From an uncultured Christensenella sp. (lineage in GTDB: Bacteria; Bacillota; Clostridia; Christensenellales; UBA1750): DNA of 13,278 nucleotides. Both the position numbers and the translations under genes were made by a program. A model generated the notes under the pieces. That model saw only the letters and a program-made list of their open reading frames with translations. It had not been told where the DNA came from and did no database searches. The number at the start of each line of letters is the position of its first letter. The first letter of the stretch is position 1. The stretch covers positions 1 through 13,278 of the forward strand of contig CAJJNQ010000057.1 in the NCBI GenBank assembly GCA_905193155.1, given 5' to 3'. Below, one piece after another: positions 1 through 7,635 of this stretch.

Positions 1-38
1 TCGAGAGACAGTACAACGAGTGGAAGGCCAGCAAGTAA
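1..38 (+). CDS. 3' end of a solute-binding lipoprotein gene (partial)
   Basis: Only the last 11 codons and the TAA stop (36-38) lie in the window; the reading frame begins at base 3. The peptide ERQYNEWKASK is almost the same as the C-terminus of the complete solute-binding protein ending at 2044 (EKQYNEWKAAK), and the DNA is also nearly identical there. It is followed at once by a terminator. I infer that this is the end of a third paralogue in a tandem array. The match is short, so the identity of the whole gene rests on this terminal similarity and on its position. Confidence 0.75.
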   Translation, partial: ERQYNEWKASK

Positions 39-61
39 TTTTAAGAATTACTGAATGACCA

Positions 62-106
62 AAGACCCTGTAAATGCGTCCTGCATTTGCAGGGTCTTCC
101 TTTTTT
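62..106 (+). terminator. Intrinsic terminator of the upstream binding-protein gene
   Basis: A 16-base stem (62-77 with 83-98, one G-T wobble) closes a 5-base loop and is followed by a pyrimidine/T run ending TTTTTT at 106. It lies 24 bases after the stop codon at 38. Confidence 0.93.
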
Positions 107-169
107 GGACAGGGAGAAAATGCCGGAAATAAAGCGTTTTTAATGATGAAAAACAAAAAAGAGAATGAA

Positions 170-200
170 ATAATAATAGATATATTATTATAATAGATAT
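170..200. repeat. AT-only palindrome and overlapping direct repeat in a long intergenic region
   Basis: TAATAATA (171-178) and TATTATTA (183-190) form a perfect inverted repeat around GATA, extended one more pair by A170/T191. The 11-mer ATAATAGATAT occurs at 173-183 and again at 190-200, 17 bases apart. It lies about 140 bases upstream of the mapped promoter, in a very AT-rich stretch (about 120-330) within GC-richer surroundings. It could be a distant regulator site, a curved or UP-like element, or simply low-complexity DNA. Nothing else gene-like was seen between 107 and 332. Confidence 0.35.
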
Positions 201-332
201 AACACTATATTAACGTGAAAAGAAAGAAAATGGAACAGAAAAAAACAAATTCTGTACAATAATGACGAATAAAAAGGCGTAGCATTAGTACTATCGCACA
301 AAAAAATATTTTGCAAAATGTTAATCTAGGTA

Positions 333-361
333 TTGATTTTTGAAAATTGACGCGCTATAAT
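333..361 (+). promoter_or_regulatory. Housekeeping-type promoter for the solute-binding protein gene
   Basis: The -35 element TTGATT (333-338) and a perfect -10 element TATAAT (356-361) are separated by 17 bases. The predicted transcript start near 368 leaves a leader of roughly 70 bases. The upstream DNA is A/T-rich, as expected for a strong promoter with UP-element-like sequence. Confidence 0.85.
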
Positions 362-424
362 TAACACCGTCGCAAGACCCGTGCGTGTATAAAGCATATA
401 TATGAACGCAACGGACATTTTTCT

Positions 425-431
425 AAGGAGG
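425..431 (+). promoter_or_regulatory. Strong ribosome binding site for the gene at 440
   Basis: AAGGAGG lies 8 bases before the ATG at 440 and is a consensus match. It fixes the start of the lipoprotein, and the signal peptide begins exactly there. Confidence 0.9.
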
Positions 432-439
432 AAGAGACC

Positions 440-2044
440 ATGTCTAAGAAGATCGTAGCTTTGCTCATGGCGCTGGTTCTCGTGTTTGCGATGACCGCGT
501 GTGCAAAGACCGAAACTCCTGCTCCGGCCGAGAGCTCTGCTCCCGCCGAGTCGGCTGAGACTCCCGCTGAGTCCGCTGACGCGCCCGAGACTCCCGCCGC
601 TGAAGAGGACGATGGCGAGATCTACACCCTGAATTACTACCAGATCGGTAACCAGGACACCAACACCCGCGAGGCTGTTCAGGACGCGATCAATGCTTAC
701 ATTGAGCCCCTGATCGGCGCTGATGTCGAGTTCAGCGTCATCGGCTGGGGCGATTGGGATTCCAAGGCGCTGACCGCGCTGCAGGCCGGTGAAAAGATTG
801 ATATCTTCTTCACCGCTGACTGGAAGTCCTACATGCGTTCTGTGACCCTGAACTGCTTCCTGCCCCTGAACGATGACGAGGGCGAGTACGGCAACCTGCT
901 GTCCACCTACGGCCAGGGCATTCTGGATTCCCTGAACCCCGCGTTCATCACCGGTACCCAGATCAACGGCGTTAACTACGCTGTTCCCACCAACAAGGAG
1001 CTGTGCGTTCCCATGGGCTACATTGTGAACATGGACGCTGCTGACGAAGTTGGCCTGGATCCCACCACCATCAAGACTCTGGAAGACTTCGAGCCCTATC
1101 TGGCCAAGTACAAGGAGCTGCATCCTGAGCTGTACGGCTACCTGAACGACGGCGGCTGGGGCGACGAGCCCTGGGTTCCCAACGAGGTCAACGGCCTGAC
1201 CGGTAACCTGATTGCTCAGAAGTTCGACCCCGATGAGAACGGCAACTTCGATGAGACCTGGTACTCCGTTTGGGAGACCGAGGAGGATAAGAAGCACGTC
1301 GAGACCATGTACAAGTACTTCCAGGCTGGCTATGTCCATCCTGATTCTCCCCTGTCCACCTTTGATGTTGGTTCCTCCGCTCCCTTCGCAGCTGGCGAGT
1401 GGCTGTTCGTCTCCGCTCCTCTGAAGGGCGACGGCATCAAGGCCAACGAAATGGTCATTGCTTCCGGCAACCTGGACCTGCGTACTCAGGAAATCTACTG
1501 CCAGGGCAAGGTCTGCGTCACCACCCATGCGGGCGGCTCCATGCTGGCCATCCCGGTTTCTTCTGAGGATCCGGCGAAGGCCATGAAGTACATCAACCTG
1601 ATGCACACCGATTCCAACCTGCTCGACATGATGCTCTTCGGCGTTCCGGAGACCATGTGGCACTTTGCGGATGACGGCCGCGTTGAGCTGGATGATTCCT
1701 CCTGGTACGGCGCACACGGCGCCGCTTGGACCATGGGCAACACCGCGATCCAGCACGTCACCACCAAAGAGGATCCCGAGAAGAACAAGCGTCTTCAGGA
1801 GTACTCCAAGGATGCCATCATGCATCCCTCCCTGGGCTTCCGTTACGTCGTTCCTACCGAGCTCGAGGCTCAGTGGGCGTCCGTGAACAACGTCCAGGAT
1901 GCGATGAACCGTTCTCTGCTGACCGGCGCTGTGGATCCCGCCACTGCTCTGCCCCAGTACATCTCCGATCTGAAGGCTGCCGGCCTGGACGAGATCAAGG
2001 CGGACATTGAGAAGCAGTACAACGAGTGGAAGGCTGCCAAGTAA
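440..2044 (+). CDS. Extracellular solute-binding lipoprotein, LipO/LplA-like, DUF3502-type C-terminus
   Basis: This 534-residue protein is the membrane-tethered binding component of an ABC importer; the substrate is probably a carbohydrate or glycoside, by family only. The N-terminus has lysines, a hydrophobic core and a lipobox ending at Cys21 (M-T-A-C). A Pro/Ala/Glu-rich linker follows (about 22-57), then the binding domain, including GWGDWDSKALTALQAGE, FFTADWKSYM and YAVPTNKELC. The C-terminal 115 residues (WYGAHGAAWTMGNT through HPSLGFRY to the terminal EWKAAK) match the DUF3502 pattern. The start is set by AAGGAGG 8 bases upstream. Codons are strongly restricted (mostly CTG, AAG, AAC, TTC, GCT/GTT), unlike the neighbouring paralogue, which suggests high expression. 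It has its own promoter and terminator. No permease gene is adjacent in the window. Confidence 0.92.
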   Translation: MSKKIVALLMALVLVFAMTACAKTETPAPAESSAPAESAETPAESADAPETPAAEEDDGEIYTLNYYQIGNQDTNTREAVQDAINAYIEPLIGADVEFSVIGWGDWDSKALTALQAGEKIDIFFTADWKSYMRSVTLNCFLPLNDDEGEYGNLLSTYGQGILDSLNPAFITGTQINGVNYAVPTNKELCVPMGYIVNMDAADEVGLDPTTIKTLEDFEPYLAKYKELHPELYGYLNDGGWGDEPWVPNEVNGLTGNLIAQKFDPDENGNFDETWYSVWETEEDKKHVETMYKYFQAGYVHPDSPLSTFDVGSSAPFAAGEWLFVSAPLKGDGIKANEMVIASGNLDLRTQEIYCQGKVCVTTHAGGSMLAIPVSSEDPAKAMKYINLMHTDSNLLDMMLFGVPETMWHFADDGRVELDDSSWYGAHGAAWTMGNTAIQHVTTKEDPEKNKRLQEYSKDAIMHPSLGFRYVVPTELEAQWASVNNVQDAMNRSLLTGAVDPATALPQYISDLKAAGLDEIKADIEKQYNEWKAAK

Positions 2045-2086
2045 TTTCCTCAATAGGGAAGCACTTGCAGGCGTAAAGCTTGAAGG

Positions 2087-2122
2087 AAAGAACCTCTCCG
2101 TGAAAACGGAGGGGTTCTTTTT
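2087..2122 (+). terminator. Intrinsic terminator between two binding-protein paralogues
   Basis: A 14-pair stem (2087-2100 with 2107-2120, one wobble) has the loop TGAAAA and ends in a run of T (2118-2122). No convincing promoter was found between it and the next gene, so the downstream paralogue may depend on readthrough. Confidence 0.9.
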
Positions 2123-2169
2123 ACGCATAAGCGGCGCAAAAGGGAACACACTAAGACGGGAAAAAGCAT

Positions 2170-2176
2170 AAGGAGG
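2170..2176 (+). promoter_or_regulatory. Ribosome binding site that decides a GTG start
   Basis: AAGGAGG ends 8 bases before GTG at 2185. No ATG lies at a suitable position, and the signal peptide begins at this GTG, so the GTG start is well supported. Confidence 0.88.
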
Positions 2177-2184
2177 GAGAAAGT

Positions 2185-3723
2185 GTGTTTCGGAAATTTG
2201 CGGCGCTTGCGCTGCTGCTTTGCCTGACGGCGACGGCCTGTGCCTGTGCGAAAAAGGAAAATCCCGCGTCCGATGGGACGGGGGAGACGTATACGCTCAA
2301 ATACTATGAGATTGGAAATCAGGATACCGGCTCCCGCTCGGCGGTACAGGACGCAATCAACGCCTATTTGCAGCCAAAGATCGGCGCGAAATTGGAATTC
2401 GTGCTCGTCAGCTGGGGGGATTGGGACGCGAAGGCGCTGACCGCGCTGCAGGCCGGGGAGCGGATCGATCTGTTCTTTACAGCCGATTGGAAGGGCTATG
2501 CGCGATCGGTGGGGCAGGGACTCTTCGCGCCGCTCAATGTGGACGAGGGCGAATACGGAAACCTGTTGGAAAACTATGGGCAGGCCATCCTCAGCAGTTT
2601 GAATCCTGCATTCCTTACCGGCACGCAGGTGGGCGGCGTGAATTATGCTGTGCCGACGAATAAAGAGCTGTGCGTGCCGCAGGGATATATTTATAATGTA
2701 GAAACGGCGCAGGAGGTCGGCATGGACCCCGCGGCGATAAAGGGCGTTGCAGATCTGGAACCGTACCTTCATAAGTACAAGGAGCTGCATCCGGAGCAAT
2801 ATCCCTATCTGACGGATAAGCGCTGGAGCGAGAGCCCGTGGTGCGAAAGCTTTGTGTCGGGGCTAAACTTCAATCTGCTGTCCATGCCGCTTGCACCGAA
2901 TGAAAACGGCGTATGGGATGAAACCGTGCAATCGGTCTGGGAATCCGCAGCCGACAAAACGTATGCCGAGATCATTTACCGCTATGCGCAGGCCGGGTAT
3001 CTCGATCCAGATACGGCGCTGACGCAATACGACCCGCTGACGGCGTTCAACGCGGGCAAGTTCTTGACCTATACCGCGCCGCTCAAGGGAGAGGGCATCA
3101 AGGCGCAGGAGATGAAGAACGCTTCCGGCAACCCGAACTTGAATCTGGGTGAAATCTATACCCAGCCCAAGATCATCACCACCCTGCACACCGGCGGTTC
3201 GATGATTGCCATTCCCACTACATCCCAGCGCGCCGATCTTGCCATGCAGCTGATCAATCTCATGCACTCCGACAGCGAGCTGCTCGATTTGATGCTCTAT
3301 GGCGTGAAGGACTCCATGTGGCGCTTCGCGGATGATGGGCGTGTAGAGCTGCTCGATTCTTCGTGGTACGGCGCGCACGGCGGCGCGTGGACGATGGGCA
3401 ACACCGCCATCCAGCACGTCACCGTGGACGAGGACCCGGAAAAGAATCGGCGTTTGCGGGAGTATTCCGAAGGCGCGGCGGAGCATCCTTCGCTAGGTTT
3501 CCGCTATGCTTGTCCGCCGGAGATGGAGGCGCGCATGGCGGCGCTGAACAACGCGGCGGATTCTATGAACAATGCGCTGACGGCCGGTGCGGTCGATCCC
3601 GCTGCCGCACTGCCGCAATACATTTCGTCCCTCAAGGCCGCAGGATTGGACGAGCTCCGCGCTGACGTACAGCGGCAGTATGACGAGTGGAAGGCCGCGA
3701 AGGAAGCCGGAAGCAGAAAATAA
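2185..3723 (+). CDS. Second solute-binding lipoprotein, paralogue of the gene at 440
   Basis: This 512-residue protein aligns end to end with the preceding gene product, at roughly 60-65% identity by eye. Shared blocks include TLKYYEIGNQDT, SWGDWDAKALTALQAGE, NYAVPTNKELCVP and GAWTMGNTAIQHVT. It is also a LipO/LplA-like ABC importer binding protein with a DUF3502-type C-terminus. The signal peptide ends in a lipobox region with Cys19 or Cys21 as the lipidated residue. The long acidic linker of the first paralogue is almost absent here. The start is GTG. Codon use is ordinary for the region (more GCG, CGC and mixed endings), which suggests lower expression. Substrate specificity may differ, since the similarity drops in the middle of the protein (about residues 195-270). 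It adds six extra residues after EWKAAK. Confidence 0.92.
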   Translation: MFRKFAALALLLCLTATACACAKKENPASDGTGETYTLKYYEIGNQDTGSRSAVQDAINAYLQPKIGAKLEFVLVSWGDWDAKALTALQAGERIDLFFTADWKGYARSVGQGLFAPLNVDEGEYGNLLENYGQAILSSLNPAFLTGTQVGGVNYAVPTNKELCVPQGYIYNVETAQEVGMDPAAIKGVADLEPYLHKYKELHPEQYPYLTDKRWSESPWCESFVSGLNFNLLSMPLAPNENGVWDETVQSVWESAADKTYAEIIYRYAQAGYLDPDTALTQYDPLTAFNAGKFLTYTAPLKGEGIKAQEMKNASGNPNLNLGEIYTQPKIITTLHTGGSMIAIPTTSQRADLAMQLINLMHSDSELLDLMLYGVKDSMWRFADDGRVELLDSSWYGAHGGAWTMGNTAIQHVTVDEDPEKNRRLREYSEGAAEHPSLGFRYACPPEMEARMAALNNAADSMNNALTAGAVDPAAALPQYISSLKAAGLDELRADVQRQYDEWKAAKEAGSRK

Positions 3724-3730
3724 AGGAAGA

Positions 3731-3760
3731 AAAAAGACTCTGCGCGGGTCTTTTTCTTTT
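3731..3760 (+). terminator. Intrinsic terminator after the second binding-protein gene
   Basis: A 10-pair stem (AAAAAGACTC at 3731-3740 with GGGTCTTTTT at 3746-3755, one wobble) has a 5-base loop, and the T-rich run continues to 3760. It begins 8 bases after the stop codon. Confidence 0.88.
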
Positions 3761-3823
3761 TGGCACAATGGGGAGCGGATTTTGTTAAATGTGCTTCCGC
3801 CCCTAGGAAAAAAGGCGAATTTA

Positions 3824-3832
3824 TGATATAGT
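3824..3832 (+). promoter_or_regulatory. Candidate extended -10 promoter for argS
   Basis: TG-A-TATAGT (3824-3832) fits an extended -10 element. No good -35 sequence lies 16-18 bases upstream. The predicted start near 3839 would give a leader of about 30 bases. A promoter is expected here because a terminator precedes it. Confidence 0.5.
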
Positions 3833-3870
3833 GAAGAGTAAATTTGGGGCGGAATGAGGAGAGAAGAACG

Positions 3871-5574
3871 ATGGATTTTAAGGGATATATTGCAGATAAA
3901 ATCAACGAAGCGATGGAGATCGTGTTCGGCCAGACCATGGAGGGCGTCGCCGGTTTTCTGGAAACGCCGCCGAACCCGGAGATGGGCGATTTCGCCTTTC
4001 CGTGCTTCAAGCTGTCCAAGACCCTGCGCATGGGCCCGCCCGTGATCGCGGGTAAACTGCAAAGCGCGCTGGCGAGCGATGAGATCATCGACCATGTGGA
4101 ATGCGTGGGCGGCTATCTCAACTTCTTCCTGCATAAGACCGGATATGCGCAGTCCATCGTCGAAAAGGTGCTTGAGCAGAAGGAAAAATACGGCTCCTCC
4201 GACGAGGGCCAGGGCCGCGTGATCTGCATCGACTATTCTTCGATCAACATCGCCAAGCGATTCCATATCGGTCACCTTTCCACCACCATGATCGGCAACG
4301 CGCTCTATAAGATTTATGAGCATTTGGGCTATAAGTGCGTGGGTATCAACCATTTGGGCGACTGGGGCACGCAGTTCGGCAAGATGATTGCCGCCTACCT
4401 CAAGTGGGGCAATAAGGAAGAGGTCGAAAAGAACGGCGTGGATGCGCTGACCGCGCTCTATGTTCGTTTCCATCAGGAGGCGGAAAAGGATCCCTCTTTG
4501 GAGGACGAAGGCCGCCTGTGGTTCAAGAAAATCGAGGATAACGATCCGAAGGCTACCGTAATTTTCAACTGGTTCAAGGAAATCACGCTCAAGGACGCGC
4601 AGCGCGTCTATGATATGCTCGGCGTCAAGTTCGATTCTTACGCCGGCGAGAGCTTTTATAACGATAAAATGCAGCCCATTATCGACGAGCTGCGCGAAAA
4701 GGGACTGCTCGTGGAGTCCCAGGGCGCGTATGTCGTGGATCTGGAAGAGGACAATATGCCTCCCTGCCTGATCCTCAAAAAGGACGGCGCGACGCTTTAT
4801 GCCACCCGCGATATCGCCGCCGCGTTCTACCGCAAAAAGACCTATCATTTCTATAAGGATCTCTATGTCGTGGCCTACCAGCAGAACCTGCACTTCAAGC
4901 AGTGGTTTAAGGTGGTCGAGAAGATGGGCTACGAGTGGAGCAAGGATCTGGAGCACGTTCCCTTCGGCATGGTCTCCTATGAGGGCCGCGCGCTTTCCAC
5001 CCGCGAGGGTTACGTTGTGTATCTGGACGAGCTGCTCAACCGCGCCGTGGAAAAGGCGCGCGAGATCATCGAGGAAAAGTCCCCCAACCTGCCCGACAAG
5101 GACAAGGTGGCGCGCCAGGTCGGTATCGGCGCGGTGGTGTTCTTCGATCTGTTCAACAACCGCATCAAGGATATCGACTTCCGCTGGGATCGCGCGCTGA
5201 ACTTTGACGGCGAAACCGGACCCTATGTGCAGTATACCCATGCGCGCTGCTGCTCGCTGCTGGCCAAAGCGGGCGAGCTTGACGCCGAGGCGGACTATGC
5301 CGCGCTGGAAAATCCCGCCGCGCAGGAGGTTGTGCGCACGCTGGAGCGCTTCCCGGAGGTCGTTTCCGAAGCCTGCCACCGCAACGAGCCGTCGCTGGTG
5401 ACGCGCTATACCGTGGAGCTGGCCTCGAATTTCAACCGCTTCTATTATGAAAACCGCATCCTCACCGAGGACGCGGCGCAGAGCAAGGCCCGCGTGAACC
5501 TCACCGCCGCAACGGCATCCTGCCTGCGCACCGCGCTGTCGCTCATCGGCGTCGAAGCGCCTGAAAAGATGTAA
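3871..5574 (+). CDS. argS: Arginyl-tRNA synthetase
   Basis: A class I aminoacyl-tRNA synthetase that charges tRNA-Arg with arginine in the cytoplasm; 567 residues, the usual length. The N-terminal additional domain occupies about residues 1-115. The catalytic domain has the HIGH motif intact at 132-135 (FHIGHLSTTMIGNAL), then NHLGDWGTQFGKMI, and YATRDIAAA. The KMSKS-equivalent loop is at 371-380 (EGRALSTREG); family members usually show MSTRxG. The C-terminal part (from about 445, with the DALR-type anticodon-binding region including NRFYYENRIL) is complete. The start is ATG 3871, with GAGGAG 9 bases upstream; an earlier in-frame TTG at 3844 would place the ribosome binding site inside the protein and is rejected. 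It appears to be a single-gene unit bounded by terminators. No T-box leader is visible, as the upstream gap is too short. Confidence 0.97.
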   Translation: MDFKGYIADKINEAMEIVFGQTMEGVAGFLETPPNPEMGDFAFPCFKLSKTLRMGPPVIAGKLQSALASDEIIDHVECVGGYLNFFLHKTGYAQSIVEKVLEQKEKYGSSDEGQGRVICIDYSSINIAKRFHIGHLSTTMIGNALYKIYEHLGYKCVGINHLGDWGTQFGKMIAAYLKWGNKEEVEKNGVDALTALYVRFHQEAEKDPSLEDEGRLWFKKIEDNDPKATVIFNWFKEITLKDAQRVYDMLGVKFDSYAGESFYNDKMQPIIDELREKGLLVESQGAYVVDLEEDNMPPCLILKKDGATLYATRDIAAAFYRKKTYHFYKDLYVVAYQQNLHFKQWFKVVEKMGYEWSKDLEHVPFGMVSYEGRALSTREGYVVYLDELLNRAVEKAREIIEEKSPNLPDKDKVARQVGIGAVVFFDLFNNRIKDIDFRWDRALNFDGETGPYVQYTHARCCSLLAKAGELDAEADYAALENPAAQEVVRTLERFPEVVSEACHRNEPSLVTRYTVELASNFNRFYYENRILTEDAAQSKARVNLTAATASCLRTALSLIGVEAPEKM

Positions 5575-5598
5575 TCGCATCTAAAAAAAGATACTGCC

Positions 5599-5627
5599 CA
5601 GGAGCGCCGCGCGGCGCTCCCTGTTTT
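5599..5627 (+). terminator. Probable intrinsic terminator after argS
   Basis: A perfect 20-base palindrome (GGAGCGCCGC / GCGGCGCTCC, 5601-5620), extendable by CA/TG across a bulge, is followed by only TTTT (5624-5627). The stem is very stable but the T run is short. Confidence 0.65.
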
Positions 5628-5644
5628 GTGAAACTGTGTGAAAC
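5627..5644. repeat. Short tandem direct repeat upstream of the DUF1846 gene
   Basis: TGTGAAAC occurs at 5627-5634 and at 5637-5644, one helical turn apart, 25 bases before the start codon. It could be a small regulator site or chance. No clear promoter was found in this 90-base gap. Confidence 0.3.
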
Positions 5645-5668
5645 GTAGGATGGAGAAGGGGAAAAAAC

Positions 5669-7156
5669 ATGCACAAGATCGGATTTGACAATGATTTGTA
5701 CATCCGGAAACAGTCGCAGGCGATTCGTGAGCGCATCAGTCAGTTCGGCAACAAGCTCTACCTTGAATTCGGCGGAAAGCTCTTTGACGACTTCCACGCC
5801 TCCCGCGTGCTGCCGGGTTTCAAGCCCGACGCCAAGATCGGCCTGCTGCAGGAATTCCGTGATCAGGCGGAAATCGTCTGCTGCATCAACGCCGCGGATA
5901 TCGGCAATAGCAAGTTCCGCGCGGATCTGGGCATTACCTATGACATGGACCTGCTGCGCCTGATGGATCAGCTGCGCCGCATGGGGCTGTATGTGTCTTC
6001 TGTGGTCATCACCCAGTATAAGGGTCAGCCCGCAGCCGATGCCTTCCGCAAGATGCTGGAAAAGCGCGGCGAGCATGCCTATCTGCACTATCCCATCAAG
6101 GGCTACCCGATGGACGTCGATCTGATCGTCTCCGACGAGGGATACGGCAAGAATGATTTTGTCAAGACCACGCGCCCGCTCGTCGTTGTGACCGCACCCG
6201 GCCCCTGCTCCGGCAAACTGGCGACCTGCCTTTCTCAGCTGTATCACGAATACAAGCACGGTGTGAAAGCGGGCTACGCCAAGTTTGAAACCTTCCCCAT
6301 CTGGAACATCCCGCTCAAACACCCGGTCAACCTTGCCTACGAGGCCGCCACGGCAGATCTGAAGGATGTCAACATGATCGATCCTTTCCACCTGGAAGCC
6401 TATGGCAAGACCACGGTCAATTATAACCGTGATATTGAAGCCTTCCCCGTTGTCCGCACAATTCTGAGCAAGATCACCGGCAGCGACAACGTCTATCAGT
6501 CGCCCACCGACATGGGTGTGAACATGGCGGGCTACGGCATCATGGATGATGAGGTCGTCCGCGAGGCCTCCCGACAGGAGATCATCCGCCGCTATTACAA
6601 GGCCAAGGTGGACTACGCCAAGGGCCGCACGGATGAGGAAACCGTCAAGAAGATCGAGATGGTCATGAAAAACCTCGATCTTTCGCCCGATGACCGCCGC
6701 GTCGTCCGTCCCGCATTGGAGCGCGCCGCGCAGACCGGCAGTCCGGCCTTTGCCATCGAGCTGCCGGACGGCACTGTCGTCACCGGCAAGGGAGCGGGCA
6801 TTATGAATGCGGATGCCAGCGCCGTGCTCAACGCCATCAAGCACATGGCGGGCATTTCGGACGAGATTTATCTGCTCTCGCCCATCATTTTGGAGCCCAT
6901 CGTGGACATGAAGAAGAATGTGCTCGGCATCGCGGAGCCCGTGCTCAGTCTGGATGAGGTCCTGCTGGCGCTGTCCATCTGTGCCGCGACCAACACCGTG
7001 GCGGAGCTGGCGATCTCCAAGCTGGGAGATCTGCGCAACTGCCAGGCGCACGCCAGCTATATGCTCTCCCAGAGCAACGAGATCATGCTCTCCAAGCTCG
7101 GCGTGCAGTTCACCTGTGAGGATACCTATCCGAACAACGATCTGTATTACGTCTGA
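5669..7156 (+). CDS. DUF1846 / UPF0371 family protein
   Basis: This 495-residue cytoplasmic protein matches the conserved DUF1846 (UPF0371) family along its whole length. The N-terminus shows the family pattern (KIGFDNDLYIRKQS, RISQFGNKLYLEFGGKLFDD, HASRVLPGF). A P-loop-like, glycine-rich turn lies at residues 176-183 (APGPCSGK), followed by a helix that includes YHEYKHG. Later conserved stretches include SPTDMGVNMAGYGI and the C-terminal NNDLYYV. The length is typical for the family. The biochemical role is not established to my knowledge; the APGPCSGK turn suggests binding of a phosphate-containing ligand, but it is not a canonical Walker A. The start is ATG with GGAGAAGGGG 7 bases upstream. 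It follows argS by 94 bases with a hairpin between, so it is probably transcribed separately. No signal peptide or membrane segment is seen. Confidence 0.93.
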   Translation: MHKIGFDNDLYIRKQSQAIRERISQFGNKLYLEFGGKLFDDFHASRVLPGFKPDAKIGLLQEFRDQAEIVCCINAADIGNSKFRADLGITYDMDLLRLMDQLRRMGLYVSSVVITQYKGQPAADAFRKMLEKRGEHAYLHYPIKGYPMDVDLIVSDEGYGKNDFVKTTRPLVVVTAPGPCSGKLATCLSQLYHEYKHGVKAGYAKFETFPIWNIPLKHPVNLAYEAATADLKDVNMIDPFHLEAYGKTTVNYNRDIEAFPVVRTILSKITGSDNVYQSPTDMGVNMAGYGIMDDEVVREASRQEIIRRYYKAKVDYAKGRTDEETVKKIEMVMKNLDLSPDDRRVVRPALERAAQTGSPAFAIELPDGTVVTGKGAGIMNADASAVLNAIKHMAGISDEIYLLSPIILEPIVDMKKNVLGIAEPVLSLDEVLLALSICAATNTVAELAISKLGDLRNCQAHASYMLSQSNEIMLSKLGVQFTCEDTYPNNDLYYV

Positions 7157-7181
7157 GAAATACAAGACAAAATGTGCGATG

Positions 7182-7219
7182 CAAAGCGCCCGAAAGGTGA
7201 AAGCCTTTCGGGCGCTTTG
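7182..7219. terminator. Perfect 16-pair hairpin after the DUF1846 gene
   Basis: CAAAGCGCCCGAAAGG (7182-7197) pairs perfectly with 7204-7219 around a 6-base loop. Neither flank has a real T run, so it is either a weak terminator or a 3'-end stabilising hairpin. It sits between convergent transcription units and could serve both strands. Confidence 0.6.
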
Positions 7220-7221
7220 AG

Positions 7222-7618
7222 TAAGGGGGGAGAAGTAGAAAGGAAAGCCCGGAGCAGTTCCTGGACGTGGAATAGGATCTGCTCAGCCTTCTGTCTGCAG
7301 GCCAGCCGGCCGCCCCGGAGATAGACGACCGAAAACCGGATCACCATGCTCTCACTCATCAGGCCGTTGGGAAAGCCGAGGCGGAACGGGACATTCGGCA
7401 GCATCGTTTTGAAACCGTAAAGCACGGCGTAGACCACCGGTACGTTGGCCAGCGCCGCTGCGCGCGGGAAGTACTGTGTCCGCATAACCGCTGCCGTGCA
7501 TCCGGGCGAAGAGAACCAGAAGCATGATGTAGAAAAGGTGCAGGCAGAGCCGCGGCGTCAGGTCGGTATTATACACCACCAGCCAATCGCCGCCGCCGAA
7601 GCACCGTCTTTTTACGAT
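7222..7618 (-). pseudogene. Frameshifted remnant of an unidentified gene downstream of the methyltransferase
   Basis: Two minus-strand reading frames carry protein-like sequence with GC-rich third positions, but neither is complete. The first, open from 7618, reads GGGDWLVVYNTDLTPRLC, then LHLFYIMLLVLFARMHG, to about 7500. The coding signal then moves to another frame that contains RTQYFPRAAALANVPVVYAV, YGFKTMLPNVPFRLGFPN and MSESMVIRFSVVYLRGGR, down to about 7240. An AGGAGG site (7631-7636) overlaps the methyltransferase stop codon, so a translated gene once began here, but no normal start codon follows at the right distance. The second frame runs through the hairpin at 7182-7219 into the antisense of the DUF1846 gene, so the 3' end is probably lost too. 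I do not recognise the family. A sequencing error could mimic one shift but would not explain the missing start. Confidence 0.6.
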
Positions 7619-7635
7619 TTATCGAAATCCCCTCC

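Noticed and set aside
402..458. A short upstream open frame (18 codons) overlapping the start of the gene at 440
   Set aside because: No ribosome binding site precedes its ATG, and the strong AAGGAGG lies inside it, in position for the main gene.
326..2149. A 607-codon minus-strand open frame covering the first solute-binding gene
   Set aside because: The plus-strand gene has promoter, ribosome binding site, lipobox and family motifs; the antisense frame has Val/Gly-rich shadow composition and no expression signals.
3844..3870. Upstream TTG start for argS
   Set aside because: It would put the GAGGAG ribosome binding site inside the coding region; ATG 3871 gives the normal family N-terminus.
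3724..3870. T-box riboswitch upstream of argS
   Set aside because: The gap is only about 147 bases and is partly filled by a terminator; no T-box consensus or specifier hairpin is visible.
3493..5580. A 695-codon minus-strand open frame across the end of the second binding-protein gene and argS
   Set aside because: It crosses two genes, two promoter/terminator regions and both gene boundaries; argS on the plus strand is certain.
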